Assembly (NCBI GenBank): GCA_023257655.1
Contig: JALRBQ010000014.1
Coordinates: 1-64,000 of the forward strand
Source: Pseudomonadales bacterium
GTDB taxonomy: Bacteria > Pseudomonadota > Gammaproteobacteria > Pseudomonadales > Pseudohongiellaceae
DNA: 64,000 bases
Direction of reading: 5' to 3'
Shown here: positions 42,807 through 52,294 of the stretch, one piece after another
Layout: each line of letters opens with the position of its first letter
Numbering within the stretch: the stretch's first letter is position 1
Notes under the pieces: model-generated
The model's input: the letters and a program-made list of their open reading frames with translations, nothing else
Databases searched by the model: none
What the model was told of the DNA's origin: nothing
Made by a program: the position numbers and the translations under genes

Positions 42807-45447
42807 CGTGAGCGGTAAACTTCCCGAAGAAAACAAGCCGCTTGCCAATCTGTTACGTCTGGCGCTGCGCTTGCTGTGGCGCGACTGGCTCAGCGGCGAA
42901 CTGCGGCTTTTGTTTGTCGCGCTGGTGATGGCGGTAACCTCGGTCACCGGCATCGCCCTGTTTACTGACCGGCTCGAGAAAGCGCTGCTGCTCGAGTCGG
43001 CCAATATGCTCGCCGCCGACCGCGTTCTCGGCAGCGGTCGCGAACCGCCCGAGACTATTCTTACCGAAGCGGAGTCTCGGGGACTGCGTACCGCCGAGAC
43101 CTTGTCCTTCACATCCATGGTGTTCTCTGAGTCCGGCAATATGCTGGTCGCCGCCAAGGCGGTGAGTCCCACCTATCCGCTTCGCGGTGAGGTCATCATT
43201 ACCCAGCAGGCATTCACACGCGGGGTACCGATTCTGAGCGGACCGCCGCCGGGAGAGGTCTGGTTGGAATCCCGCGCCTTACCCGCCCTCGGAATCGAAG
43301 TCGGGGACTCGGTCTTTGTCGGGGAGGCGGAACTTCGGGTCGGCAGCATTATCATCGCCGAGCCTGATCGCCAGCAGGGCGGCATGATGGACAATGCCGG
43401 CCCGCGGCTCATGATGAATATGGCCGATGTAGCGAGAACCAATGTCGTGCAGGTCGGCAGTCGGGTGTCCTATCGTTACCTGTTTGCCAGCGACTCGCTC
43501 GCCAGCCTCGACGGCTTCGAGGAATGGATCGATGCAAATTATGCCGAGCAATACCGATTACGTGATGTACGTGACGAGAGCGCCGAAGTCAGCGATGCTC
43601 TCAACAAGGCAGAGAGCTTCCTGTTGCTGGGGTCTCTGTTTGCGGTGTTGCTGGCTGGCGTTGCCATCGCACTAACGGCTAAACGCTACAGTGAGCGGCA
43701 CTTCGATTATGTTGCGATTCTGAAAACCTTTGGTTGCACGTCGCGACAGATTTCAATCATTTATTTCTCGGTTCAGGTCATTCTCGGCGCTGTAGCAATC
43801 GTTATCGGGTGTGTGCTCGGCTGGATTGTCCATCAGCTCATCTTGCAGATGCTTAGCACGATAATTCTGGTTGACCTGCCGCCAGCCGGATTGCAGCCCT
43901 ATGTGATCGGTTCACTGACAGCGATCATCTGTCTGCTTGCCTTCGCGCTGCCGCCTTTGCTGGCCTTGCGCGAAACGCCGCCGCTGCGCGTGCTGCGCAA
44001 GGACCTCGGTGAGCCCTCACTGCGCGCTTACGTGCCCTATTTGTTCGGTATTGCCGGCGCCATCTTCCTTATCCTGTGGTACAGCCAGGATGTGGTTTTG
44101 ACGTCCGTGCTGGTGCTCGCCGTCGCCGGAATCGCGGTCGTCCTGTCACTGATCTCGTTGCTGCTCCTCAAATCTAGTGGTTCGGCCGGGATGAAGGCAG
44201 GTAGTGCCTGGAAGTTGGCGATGACGGCGGCGCGACGCCGACGCAAGCAGAATGTGCTGCAGGTCATGGTGTTCTCAATCACGATCATGTCCTTGCTGGT
44301 GCTGACCCTGTTGCGGACGGATCTGATCGACGACTGGCAGGCCCAGCTACCGGAGAACACCCCGAATCATTTCATGATGAATATCACCGCTTCACAGATT
44401 CCGGAACTGGAGGATTTCTTTGCAGGCAATGATATCGTGGGCAATAACTTCTATCCGCTGATCAGTGCCCGTGTAACCGCCGTGAATGGAGAATGGCCCG
44501 ATCCCCAGGCCGAACTGGATTCGGATGCAGAGGCTGGCACCTTAACCGAAAGCGGCCAACGTGAAGAGATCGATGCGCCGGCCAACGGCGCCGACTCGGT
44601 CGATGCAGAAGGTGCTCAGCCCGTGCCCGGCGAGGTGCGCCGGCGTCTCAGTCGCCGTCAGGTGACGTGGGCCGATACGCTGCCGATGGATAATCGCATA
44701 ACAGCCGGTACCTGGTGGGATACGGACCCTCAACCTGGTTATGTCTCTATTGAAGAAGAATATGCGAGCTGGCTCGACCTCGAGATCGGCGATGTCCTCG
44801 AATTTGAGATCAATCAGCAGACCGTCAGCGCGGAAGTCAGCAGTTTCCGCAGCGTCCGCTGGGACAACATGCAGCCTAATTTCTTCATCATCTTCTCCCC
44901 TGGCACGATCGATCACTTGGGCGCGACCTTCATGTCAACAGTGTTGATGGAGCGTGAACAGAAGATCCTGCTTAATGATCTGGTGCGCCAGTTTCCGACC
45001 ATAGTTGTGTTTGAGATCGATGCCCTGATCGAACAGATCCAGACGATCATCGCGCAGGTGACCTCGGCCATCGAACTGATCTCGGTCCTGGTGCTGGTCT
45101 GCGGGGGTCTGGTGCTTCTGTCCTGCGTCAACGCTACCCTCGACGAACGCTTCCACGAGAATGCCATTCTGCGCACGCTGGGAGCAGGCAAGCGCCTGAT
45201 TCTGACGAGCCTGCTGATCGAATTTGCCACCATCGGCGTCATTGCCGGTGTCATCGCGACACTCGGCGCGGAAGGCAGCCTCTATTATCTGCAGGAAGAA
45301 GTCTTCGAGCAGGACTTTGCGCTGCACTACTGGGTATGGTTGGCAGGTCCGGTTGTCGGGATGCTCATCATTGCCGGTCTTGGCGTGAATTCCACAAGAC
45401 AGGTAGTCAGTATCAGCCCGCTCAACGTGCTACGCCGGATTGTCTGA
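42799..45447 (+). CDS. ybbP: FtsX-like ABC permease, YbbP
   Basis: An 882-residue inner-membrane permease. About ten hydrophobic segments fall in groups: one near 30-50, then about 265-420, 430-560 and 770-875. Large periplasmic domains lie between (about 60-260 and 540-760). The FtsX-type cores are recognisable (LLLGSLFAVLLAGVAIALTAKRY and its C-terminal counterpart VLVLVCGGLVLLSCVNATLDER). It begins with GTG inside the end of ybbA. The size and layout match YbbP rather than LolC/E. Confidence 0.9.
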   Translation: MPDVSGKLPEENKPLANLLRLALRLLWRDWLSGELRLLFVALVMAVTSVTGIALFTDRLEKALLLESANMLAADRVLGSGREPPETILTEAESRGLRTAETLSFTSMVFSESGNMLVAAKAVSPTYPLRGEVIITQQAFTRGVPILSGPPPGEVWLESRALPALGIEVGDSVFVGEAELRVGSIIIAEPDRQQGGMMDNAGPRLMMNMADVARTNVVQVGSRVSYRYLFASDSLASLDGFEEWIDANYAEQYRLRDVRDESAEVSDALNKAESFLLLGSLFAVLLAGVAIALTAKRYSERHFDYVAILKTFGCTSRQISIIYFSVQVILGAVAIVIGCVLGWIVHQLILQMLSTIILVDLPPAGLQPYVIGSLTAIICLLAFALPPLLALRETPPLRVLRKDLGEPSLRAYVPYLFGIAGAIFLILWYSQDVVLTSVLVLAVAGIAVVLSLISLLLLKSSGSAGMKAGSAWKLAMTAARRRRKQNVLQVMVFSITIMSLLVLTLLRTDLIDDWQAQLPENTPNHFMMNITASQIPELEDFFAGNDIVGNNFYPLISARVTAVNGEWPDPQAELDSDAEAGTLTESGQREEIDAPANGADSVDAEGAQPVPGEVRRRLSRRQVTWADTLPMDNRITAGTWWDTDPQPGYVSIEEEYASWLDLEIGDVLEFEINQQTVSAEVSSFRSVRWDNMQPNFFIIFSPGTIDHLGATFMSTVLMEREQKILLNDLVRQFPTIVVFEIDALIEQIQTIIAQVTSAIELISVLVLVCGGLVLLSCVNATLDERFHENAILRTLGAGKRLILTSLLIEFATIGVIAGVIATLGAEGSLYYLQEEVFEQDFALHYWVWLAGPVVGMLIIAGLGVNSTRQVVSISPLNVLRRIV

Positions 45448-45475
45448 TTGCCTGGTTGCTAGGCAGAGTCACGCC

Positions 45476-46330
45476 TTAGACATAGCGTGACAGTATTTGC
45501 CTGATCTGGCTGTGGTAGCTGCTGCCGAACAACAGCAAATGATTCAACAGATGATAAAGGTTATATATGGGGACGCGCTCGCGCCAGTCGGGCGCTAGCG
45601 CGTTGGCCGCGGTGCAGCAGTAGGCTTCATAGAAGCGCGCATCGAAACCTCCGAACAGACAGCTCATGGCCAGATCCGTTTCAGCCCAGCCCCAATAGCA
45701 GGCGGGGTCGATCAGCGCTGCCGCCCCCGATGCTGTGAAGAGCACGTTGCCCGACCACAGATCGCCATGCAATAACACCGGCGGCATGTCGGGAATCCAG
45801 CGCTGCAAATTGTGGGCGATGGCCTCCAGCGCAGTGAAATCTTCTGTTGTCAGCAATCCCCTGGAATAGGCCAAAGCACCGAGCGCCAGCAGTCGCCGTT
45901 CTGCGAAGAAGTCATGACCATTGCGCAGCGGCGTATTGCTCTGTGGTGTAGCGCCGCAGTAATTGTCGGTAGTGAAACCGAAGCGGGGTTGCGGAACGGC
46001 ATGCAATCGCGCGAGCCCTTCACCCAGTTCGCTCCAGTAGTGCGGTGAGGGCACCGAATCGCCCAGGTCTTCCAGCAGCAGAAACTGCGCATCACACCCC
46101 AGCACTGCCGGAACCTTGAGCGTATCTGCGGTACGCAGGGCGAGCAGGCTGGCAGCTTCGGTGGTGAACAGATCGGCGGGTGCCGCATCATTCCACTTCA
46201 GAAACAGGCGACGACCATCCCGAAAGAACAGCCGTGCACAGGCATTGATACTGCCGCCTTGAATCGGTTCCTGACGCTCGGGTTCGCCAAAGTCCCCCGC
46301 GAGCAGCCAGCGGATGAGCGTCTCGTTCAT
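45476..46330 (-). CDS. Fructosamine-3-kinase family protein (YniA-like)
   Basis: A 284-residue APH-fold kinase. The N-terminal GGSINACARLFFRDGRRLFLKWN has the ATP-binding Lys. LLLEDLGD is the hinge, LLHGDLWSGNVLF is the catalytic loop with Asp, and ALIDPACYWGWAETDLAM is the metal-binding DPA motif. YHLLNHLLLFGSSYHSQI is typical of the C terminus. These proteins phosphorylate glycated lysines (deglycation) or small sugars. Divergent from the MORN gene. Confidence 0.9.
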   Translation of the reverse strand: MNETLIRWLLAGDFGEPERQEPIQGGSINACARLFFRDGRRLFLKWNDAAPADLFTTEAASLLALRTADTLKVPAVLGCDAQFLLLEDLGDSVPSPHYWSELGEGLARLHAVPQPRFGFTTDNYCGATPQSNTPLRNGHDFFAERRLLALGALAYSRGLLTTEDFTALEAIAHNLQRWIPDMPPVLLHGDLWSGNVLFTASGAAALIDPACYWGWAETDLAMSCLFGGFDARFYEAYCCTAANALAPDWRERVPIYNLYHLLNHLLLFGSSYHSQIRQILSRYV

Positions 46331-46374
46331 GCAGCACAGTCTAATTCAGTGCCGGATGATCATGAAGGCCGTCG

Positions 46375-46402
46375 TTGCACCTCGGCAGCAGGACGTTATA
46401 AT
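46375..46402 (+). promoter_or_regulatory. Sigma70 promoter of the MORN-repeat gene
   Basis: A -35 TTGCAC (46375-46380) and a perfect -10 TATAAT (46397-46402) are separated by 16 bases. The predicted start is near 46409, giving a leader of about 24 bases to the ATG at 46433. Confidence 0.65.
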
Positions 46403-46432
46403 CTCTGGCCCGAAGCCTTTCCGGAAACGACA

Positions 46433-47062
46433 ATGTCCCTGCCATCACGCTCTGGCCTGATCTCCTCTCTGCCTGCCCTGGTGCTGGCCGGCATGCTGTT
46501 CGCCGCGCCTTGCGCCGCGCAGATGATGGCAGATGTCACGGCGACAGAATGCAAACAAGGCGATTGCGAAAATGGCTATGGCATCCTGCAGGTGACAACA
46601 CCGGCGGGTCGCGGACGTTATGAAGGAGAATTCAACAACGGCCAGTTCAATGGTTACGGCAAACTGGAAATTCCCGTCTCTGCGACGCAACGGGCTACTT
46701 ATCTGGGTAATTGGGATCACGGCAAGCGTGACGGCCGCGGCACTTACTGGAATGGCAAGGGTAATCTCTACATCGGTCAGTGGAAAAATGATCTGCGTCA
46801 CGGGCTGGGCACGTATGTAGTTAACCTGCCACGGTGGAGCGATAATCTGTATACCGAGTACTGGTTAAGAGAAAATACCGAGAATTATTCTGGTCAATTC
46901 GTCGATGATTTCTATTCGGGGCAGGGCACGTATCGATGGGCAAATGGATCGAAGTATGTCGGCGGCTTCTTCGCCAATGACAAGCACGGTCCTGGGACTT
47001 TCTATTACGAAACCGGTACCGCACGACAACAACTCTGGAATTACGGCGACTGGATCAGATAG
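46433..47062 (+). CDS. Exported MORN-repeat protein
   Basis: A 209-residue protein with a signal peptide (ALVLAGMLFAAPCAAQ) and about five MORN repeats: RYEGEFNNGQFNGYGKLE, YLGNWDHGKRDGRGTY, YIGQWKNDLRHGLGTY, YSGQFVDDFYSGQGTY, and YVGGFFANDKHGPGTF. MORN repeats form extended beta-hairpin rods. The mature N terminus has two Cys (ECKQGDCEN). Function unknown. The start is the ATG 24 bases after the predicted TSS; reading further upstream would run into the kinase gene. Confidence 0.85.
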   Translation: MSLPSRSGLISSLPALVLAGMLFAAPCAAQMMADVTATECKQGDCENGYGILQVTTPAGRGRYEGEFNNGQFNGYGKLEIPVSATQRATYLGNWDHGKRDGRGTYWNGKGNLYIGQWKNDLRHGLGTYVVNLPRWSDNLYTEYWLRENTENYSGQFVDDFYSGQGTYRWANGSKYVGGFFANDKHGPGTFYYETGTARQQLWNYGDWIR

Positions 47063-47095
47063 CCGGCTGTTCCCATTAATTTCTGGAAGACCCTG

Positions 47096-47734
47096 ATGGA
47101 TCTCGAATCCCTGCGTCGGGAATACTTGCAAGGCGGCCTGCACCGGGCTGACCTCGCTGCCAATCCGTTCGATCAGTTCGCGCTGTGGATGCAGCAGGCG
47201 ATCGATCTCAATCTCGCTGATCCAACGGCGATGACTGTCGCAACCGTGGGAGCCGATGGGCAGCCCAGCCAGCGCATTGTGCTGTTGAAGCACGTCGATC
47301 AGCGTGGCTTCGTGTTTTACACGAACTACGGCAGTCGCAAGGCGGAGGAATTGTCGGTCAATCCGAAGATCAGCCTGCATTTTCCCTGGCACGTTATCGA
47401 GCGGCAGGTGAAAGTTTGCGGAGTGGCGAGCCGCGTCCCGCTCGCCGAATCACTGAAGTATTTTGCATCCCGGCCACGGGAGAGTCAGCTCGCGGCGATC
47501 GCCTCACAGCAGAGCCGGGTGCTCGATTCCCGCACTGTGTTATTGAATCAGTTCGAATCGCTTAAGCAGAAATTCAAATCCGGACAGGTGCCGTTGCCGG
47601 ATTTCTGGGGTGGGTACAGGGTGGACGCATCAGAGATTGAATTCTGGCAGGGCGGAGCACACCGACTGCACGACCGATTCCGCTACCTGCGTCAGGCAGA
47701 TGGCAGCTGGCAGATCGATCGACTCGCGCCCTGA
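47096..47734 (+). CDS. pdxH: Pyridoxamine 5'-phosphate oxidase
   Basis: A 212-residue FMN enzyme producing pyridoxal phosphate. [10 protein letters not shown] is the typical N terminus; [28 protein letters not shown] binds [29 protein letters not shown] and FWGGYRV complete the pattern, with the C-terminal DRLAP. ATG follows the MORN gene by 33 bases. With pdxJ in the same window this cell makes PLP de novo. Confidence 0.95.
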   Translation: MDLESLRREYLQGGLHRADLAANPFDQFALWMQQAIDLNLADPTAMTVATVGADGQPSQRIVLLKHVDQRGFVFYTNYGSRKAEELSVNPKISLHFPWHVIERQVKVCGVASRVPLAESLKYFASRPRESQLAAIASQQSRVLDSRTVLLNQFESLKQKFKSGQVPLPDFWGGYRVDASEIEFWQGGAHRLHDRFRYLRQADGSWQIDRLAP

Positions 47735-47735
47735 C

Positions 47736-48998
47736 TCAGCTCGCCTGCCATTTCGGCAGTTGCTTCTTCGCCAACACCTTCTTCAGTCGCGCGTATTGCG
47801 GGAGCCCGTGCTTGTAAGGCGGATAGTCCTCTCCCTGAATCAGCGGCGCAAAATAGCGACGCGCGGCATCGGTGATGTGGAAGCCGTCCTTGCTGATGTA
47901 GCTGCGCGGCATTTTCTTCTCGACATTGGCCACATCAGAGAGACGAGCCTCACCGATCTTCCAGGTATAGCGGCTGCCACCTCCACGGACGATGGTGGGC
48001 ATCACCGCATTCTTGCCAGCGAGTGCGAACTCGACGGCCGCTTTGCCGACGGCGTAAGCCTGATCGACATCGGTGCGTGACGCAATGTGACGGGCGGCTC
48101 GTTGCAAGTAGTCTGCGACGGCCCAGTGGTATTTGTAGCCGAGTTCGGACTTGATCATGCCGGCGACAAACGGGGCGACACCGCCGAGTTGTACATGGCC
48201 AAATGCATCCTTGCTGCCGGCGTCAGCCAGGAAGCTGCCATCCGGGTTCTGGGCGCCTTCGGAGACCACAATCGCGCAGTAGCCGAATTGTTTCACACAG
48301 GCCTGCACCTTCTTCAGGAACCGGGCCTTGTCGAAGGCGATTTCCGGGAACAGGATGATATGTGGTGCGTCGCCTTCCTGTTCACTGGCAAGACCAGCAG
48401 CTCCGGCAATCCAGCCAGCATGACGCCCCATCACTTCCATGACGAATACCTTGGTCGAACTGTCGCACATGGAGGCGACATCAAGACCCGCTTCGCGAAT
48501 TGAGACTCCAATGTATTTTGCAACCGAACCAAAGCCCGGGCAGTTGTCGGTGATCGGCAGATCGTTGTCCACGGTCTTCGGGACTCCAATGCAGGTAACC
48601 GGGAAGCCTTGCTTGAGGCTGAGTTGGGCAATCTTGTTGGCGGTATCCTGGGAATCTCCACCGCCGTTATAGAGGAAGTAGCGAATATTGTGCGCCTTGA
48701 AGACGGCCAGCAGGCGCTCGTATTCCCGGGCATTCTCCTCAAAGGATTTCAGCTTGTAGCGACAGGAACCAAAGGCGCCGGCAGGTGTGTGGCGGAGCGC
48801 GGCGATTGTCTTTGCCGACTCACGGCTAGTGTCGATCAGTTCCTCATTGAGAGCCCCGACGATGCCGTTAAGCCCGGCATAGACCTTGCCGATCTGATCA
48901 CGGTGCTGGCGGGCAGTTTCGATAACACCGCAGGCGCTGGCATTGATGACGGCGGTGACACCACCGGATTGGGCGTAAAACAGATTGGGTTTGCTCAT
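47736..48998 (-). CDS. pfp: 6-phosphofructokinase, pyrophosphate-dependent type
   Basis: A 420-residue phosphofructokinase. The nucleotide/PPi loop is NGGGDSQDT (111-119), not the GGDGS of ATP enzymes, and PKTVDND has Lys at 141, a hallmark of PPi specificity; together they predict a reversible PPi-dependent enzyme. MEVMGRHAGW and SEGAQNPDG are family motifs. It runs antisense toward pdxH (1-base gap). Together with pgi at 3.2 kb it suggests PPi-linked glycolysis/gluconeogenesis. PPi dependence is inferred from these residues. Confidence 0.9.
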   Translation of the reverse strand: MSKPNLFYAQSGGVTAVINASACGVIETARQHRDQIGKVYAGLNGIVGALNEELIDTSRESAKTIAALRHTPAGAFGSCRYKLKSFEENAREYERLLAVFKAHNIRYFLYNGGGDSQDTANKIAQLSLKQGFPVTCIGVPKTVDNDLPITDNCPGFGSVAKYIGVSIREAGLDVASMCDSSTKVFVMEVMGRHAGWIAGAAGLASEQEGDAPHIILFPEIAFDKARFLKKVQACVKQFGYCAIVVSEGAQNPDGSFLADAGSKDAFGHVQLGGVAPFVAGMIKSELGYKYHWAVADYLQRAARHIASRTDVDQAYAVGKAAVEFALAGKNAVMPTIVRGGGSRYTWKIGEARLSDVANVEKKMPRSYISKDGFHITDAARRYFAPLIQGEDYPPYKHGLPQYARLKKVLAKKQLPKWQAS

Positions 48999-49195
48999 GG
49001 TTTGCGTTCGGACCGATTAATGGCGAACGGGCATGTTACTCGCTGGCGATAGCCATCGCAATCGCTTGCTCCGGATCGGAAATTGATGCAACAATCGAAG
49101 CCTCTTTTTTTTGCTGGCGGGTCTGTATTCTGCTTCCTGAGCAAGTACCGTCTGCCACGGAACAAGGCACTTTCACCTGCGAGGAGTTCAGGCAG

Positions 49196-49771
49196 ATGCG
49201 ACTGATTATTGGCATGTCCGGTGCCAGCGGAGTGATTTACGGCATACGCCTGTTGCAGGTGCTGCGCGATGTGCCCGAGGTGGAGACGCATCTGGTGATG
49301 TCGGATTCTGCGAAACTGAACATCGCGCTCGAGACCGAGTGGGAAACCCGGGATGTGCAGGCGCTTGCCGATGAGGTGCACTCTAACAAGGATATCGGGG
49401 CGAGCATCGCCAGCGGTTCCTTCCTGACTGACGGCATGATTATCGCGCCCTGTGCGATGAAGACCCTGTCAGCCATTGCCAATTCCTATGCCGATTCCTT
49501 GCTTGTGAGAGCGGCAGACGTCGTCCTGAAAGAGCGTCGCCGACTCGTGCTGGTGCCAAGAGAAACACCGCTGCACAGCGGCCATTGTGAATTACTGCTC
49601 AAAGCCAGCCAGATCGGAGCGATCATCGCGCCACCGATGCCGGCGCATTATATTCAACCGACGAGCGTGGAAGAGCTGGTCGATCACCACGTCGGGCGCC
49701 TGCTGGATCTGTTTTCCCTCGACCCTGGTCTCGTCCAGCGCTGGCGTGGTGCCGGTGCGTCGTCGGATTAA
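49196..49771 (+). CDS. ubiX: Flavin prenyltransferase UbiX
   Basis: Makes prenylated FMN for the UbiD decarboxylase in ubiquinone synthesis. The 191-residue protein begins RLIIGMSGASGVIYGIRLL (FMN-binding SGASG). IIAPCAMKTLSAIANSYADSL and RRLVLVPRETPLHSGHCELL follow, the latter being the prenyl phosphate/FMN region. ATG preceded by GAGG. The M20 peptidase gene follows 64 bases later. Confidence 0.95.
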   Translation: MRLIIGMSGASGVIYGIRLLQVLRDVPEVETHLVMSDSAKLNIALETEWETRDVQALADEVHSNKDIGASIASGSFLTDGMIIAPCAMKTLSAIANSYADSLLVRAADVVLKERRRLVLVPRETPLHSGHCELLLKASQIGAIIAPPMPAHYIQPTSVEELVDHHVGRLLDLFSLDPGLVQRWRGAGASSD

Positions 49772-49835
49772 CATGGCGCTGGCAGTCTTGCATTCACCCA
49801 TTGCTCCACAGCGGTTCACTCAACACAGGTAATAG

Positions 49836-51248
49836 ATGATGCGTGCTCACCTTGCGATTTGTTCACTTTGCTTCAGTCCGCTAATGCTGGCCCAGACCCC
49901 GGTCCCGGACTGGGGTGCGGTGGAGACTGAGACACTGGAACACTTCAGAACCCTGTTGCAGTTCGATACCAGTGATCCACCCGGGCGCGAAATTCCTGCT
50001 GCCAACTATTTGCGAGAGGTGCTGGAGGATGCGGGCATTGAGGTTGAGATGTATGCCCTCAATCCGGATCGTCCCAATGTGGTCGCCCGCCTGCGCGGCA
50101 ATGGTAACAAGGAGCCGTTGTTATTGATGGCCCATACCGACGTCGTCAATGTGGACCCGGAGAAGTGGACCTTCCCTCCGTTCAGCGCCACGGTGGATGG
50201 TGGTTATGTGTACGGTCGGGGAGCAGTCGATGACAAGGACAATCTGACGGCCGCATTGATGGTGATGCTGGAACTCAAGCGCCTTAATGTGGCGTTGGAC
50301 CGGGACGTGATTTTCCTCGCCGAGTCTGGCGAAGAAGGGGCGACCGAGAATGGTATCGAGTTCATGGTTGAAAACCACTTCGACTCGATCGATGCGGAAT
50401 TCTGCCTGGCAGAGGGTGGGTCGGTCGCCCGGGTAAACCGGGAAGTACAATATGCCGGCATTCAAACCGTGGAGAAAATTCCCTACCGGATCGAGCTCGT
50501 CGCGACCGGTGTAGCGGGGCACGGGTCGGTGCCGCTGCAGTCGAATTCGGTCGCCCGACTGGCAAAGGCCGTGGCGGCGATCGCCGATTGGCGCTCACCC
50601 ATTCGTCTGAATGAAACCACGGCGGCCTATTTCGAACGCCTCGCGACGATTTCGCCGTCTGCGGACGCCGCCCGTTATCTGGATGTGCTGGATCCGGCGC
50701 GGGCTGCCGACGCTGATGCCTACTTTCTGGCCAACGAGCCTCGTCATGCCTCAATGTTGCGATCCTCGTTATCGCCGAATATCTTCACCGCCGGGTATCG
50801 CATCAATGTGATTCCCTCGGATGCGAAGGCGAGCGTCGATTTCCGGGCTCTGCCAGACGAAGACATTCCCGCCTTCGTGGAAGCGATTCGGCGGGTGGTC
50901 GATGATCCCGCGGTGGAAGTCAGTCTCGGTGCTCGCAACACGCGTCCCCGCGGCCAGTCCAGTCTCAATACCGCAGCTTTTACGGCGCTGGAGGCGGCGA
51001 CAGACAAACACTATGGCGTGATAACCCTGCCAACCATGAGCACGGGTGCCACCGATATGGCCTATCTGCGCAGCAAGGGGGTGCAGTGCTATGGCATCGG
51101 TCCGGCGATCGATACCGAGGACGCGGCGCTTGGCTTTGGCGCCCACAGCGACCAGGAACGCATTCTGATCAGCGAGTTGCATCGGTTCGTGCGTTTCAAT
51201 TGGGATGTTGTCGTCGAGTTGGCAGCGAGTGCCCCGGGCTCGCGCTAG
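49836..51248 (+). CDS. Exported M20-family metallopeptidase
   Basis: A 470-residue zinc peptidase with a signal (MMRAHLAICSLCFSPLMLAQ). Zinc-ligand motifs are MAHTDVVNVD (His, Asp), GRGAVDDKDN (bridging Asp), FLAESGEEGATENG (catalytic Glu pair) and the final FGAHSDQERI (His). The dimerisation lid contains AGHGSVPLQSNSVARL. It probably cleaves dipeptides or N-acyl amino acids in the periplasm. Either of two adjacent ATG codons can start it. Confidence 0.92.
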   Translation: MMRAHLAICSLCFSPLMLAQTPVPDWGAVETETLEHFRTLLQFDTSDPPGREIPAANYLREVLEDAGIEVEMYALNPDRPNVVARLRGNGNKEPLLLMAHTDVVNVDPEKWTFPPFSATVDGGYVYGRGAVDDKDNLTAALMVMLELKRLNVALDRDVIFLAESGEEGATENGIEFMVENHFDSIDAEFCLAEGGSVARVNREVQYAGIQTVEKIPYRIELVATGVAGHGSVPLQSNSVARLAKAVAAIADWRSPIRLNETTAAYFERLATISPSADAARYLDVLDPARAADADAYFLANEPRHASMLRSSLSPNIFTAGYRINVIPSDAKASVDFRALPDEDIPAFVEAIRRVVDDPAVEVSLGARNTRPRGQSSLNTAAFTALEAATDKHYGVITLPTMSTGATDMAYLRSKGVQCYGIGPAIDTEDAALGFGAHSDQERILISELHRFVRFNWDVVVELAASAPGSR

Positions 51249-51391
51249 TCTCTGGGTCTTCAGTTTCGGGGGGGTGTCATCGGAGCGAGCATTATCCCAA
51301 GGCTGACCCGGGACAAAGCGGGAACAAATTGTTCGGCTTTTGGCGATAAGCCCGACTCGAGACTTGACTGCGATGGGAGTCGATGTGAACC

Positions 51392-51631
51392 TTGGAACCT
51401 TCGGAATCCAATGGCGGGAACAAGACCATTATTAGTAAAAATCCAACCTTCGCCCGATATTCACGAAACCTGTGCTGGATCGTCGCCGCAATCTGGCTGG
51501 TGTTATTCATTCTGGCGTTTACAGGCAACAGCGAAGCGTCCGCCGTGAATGGCTTCCTGTGGCTGGTAGGTGCCATCGCCTTTGCGGCCTCGGCACTCTA
51601 TCTGAGCAAGTCGGGCTCCCCCGCTCCCTGA
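51392..51631 (+). CDS. Small two-TM membrane protein
   Basis: A 79-residue protein with a hydrophilic N terminus and two hydrophobic segments (WIVAAIWLVLFILAF and GFLWLVGAIAFAASALYL). The only in-frame start after a TGA at 51386 is TTG at 51392, with GGAG 12 bases upstream. No family recognised. Confidence 0.5.
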   Translation: MEPSESNGGNKTIISKNPTFARYSRNLCWIVAAIWLVLFILAFTGNSEASAVNGFLWLVGAIAFAASALYLSKSGSPAP

Positions 51632-51692
51632 GCCTCCGTGGTGCCGCGCAGTTGATTCGGGGGAGTTGTCTCACTCCTTGCGCGGCATCCCG

Positions 51693-52205
51693 CTATTTCA
51701 ATGCGTTGCCAATTAATCGCAACCGCGCCGCAATCAGATCATTTGGCTGAATTCCCATCCTGTTCAGCAGCAGCGCAACATTCTTCTCGCAGGCAGAAAA
51801 GCCGACATTAGCGGGTCGAGTATCGAGTCGCATCAGGCAGAGCTGTTCCAGTAATTCCTGTTCGATTTTTTCCGCCGCCAGCTCATCGAGCTTGACGCGC
51901 CCGCGCAGGGTTTCAAATTCCACACGATCTCCCATTGGCAGGCCTTCCGGATGTTCCTTCATCCATTTCCTAACATGCCTCAGCGGCTGCACGACCTGTC
52001 TGTTCCAGTGGGCAGAGATGTCCAGTGCCTGAGACAGGATTTCGTCGGATAATTCGCCATGGTACATGCCATGCCAATAGCACAGCAGGAGCACATTGAC
52101 ATCAACCTGACAGGTGGTCTGCAGATCGAGGCAGGCATTGGCAACGCGATCGCGTGCATAGAGATCGACGGAAAAGTCCCAAAAATTCTGTGAGCGTTGC
52201 GCCAT
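51693..52205 (-). CDS. TIGR02444 / DUF2390 family protein
   Basis: A 170-residue helical protein of a small proteobacterial family (TIGR02444): NFWDFSVDLYARDRVANACL, the QVDVNVLLLCYWHGMY helix and ISAHWNRQVVQPLRHVRKWMK match. Function unknown. The start is the ATG behind GGGAAAAAAG, 10 codons inside the longest frame. It is divergent from mpl. Confidence 0.78.
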   Translation of the reverse strand: MAQRSQNFWDFSVDLYARDRVANACLDLQTTCQVDVNVLLLCYWHGMYHGELSDEILSQALDISAHWNRQVVQPLRHVRKWMKEHPEGLPMGDRVEFETLRGRVKLDELAAEKIEQELLEQLCLMRLDTRPANVGFSACEKNVALLLNRMGIQPNDLIAARLRLIGNALK

Positions 52206-52294
52206 TCTTTTTTCCCTGCCGATAGACTGCTCCAATGCTACCGGAGTTTTGTGCTATAAACACGAAACGCCTCGCCGTTTTTCATGGAGTTGTA

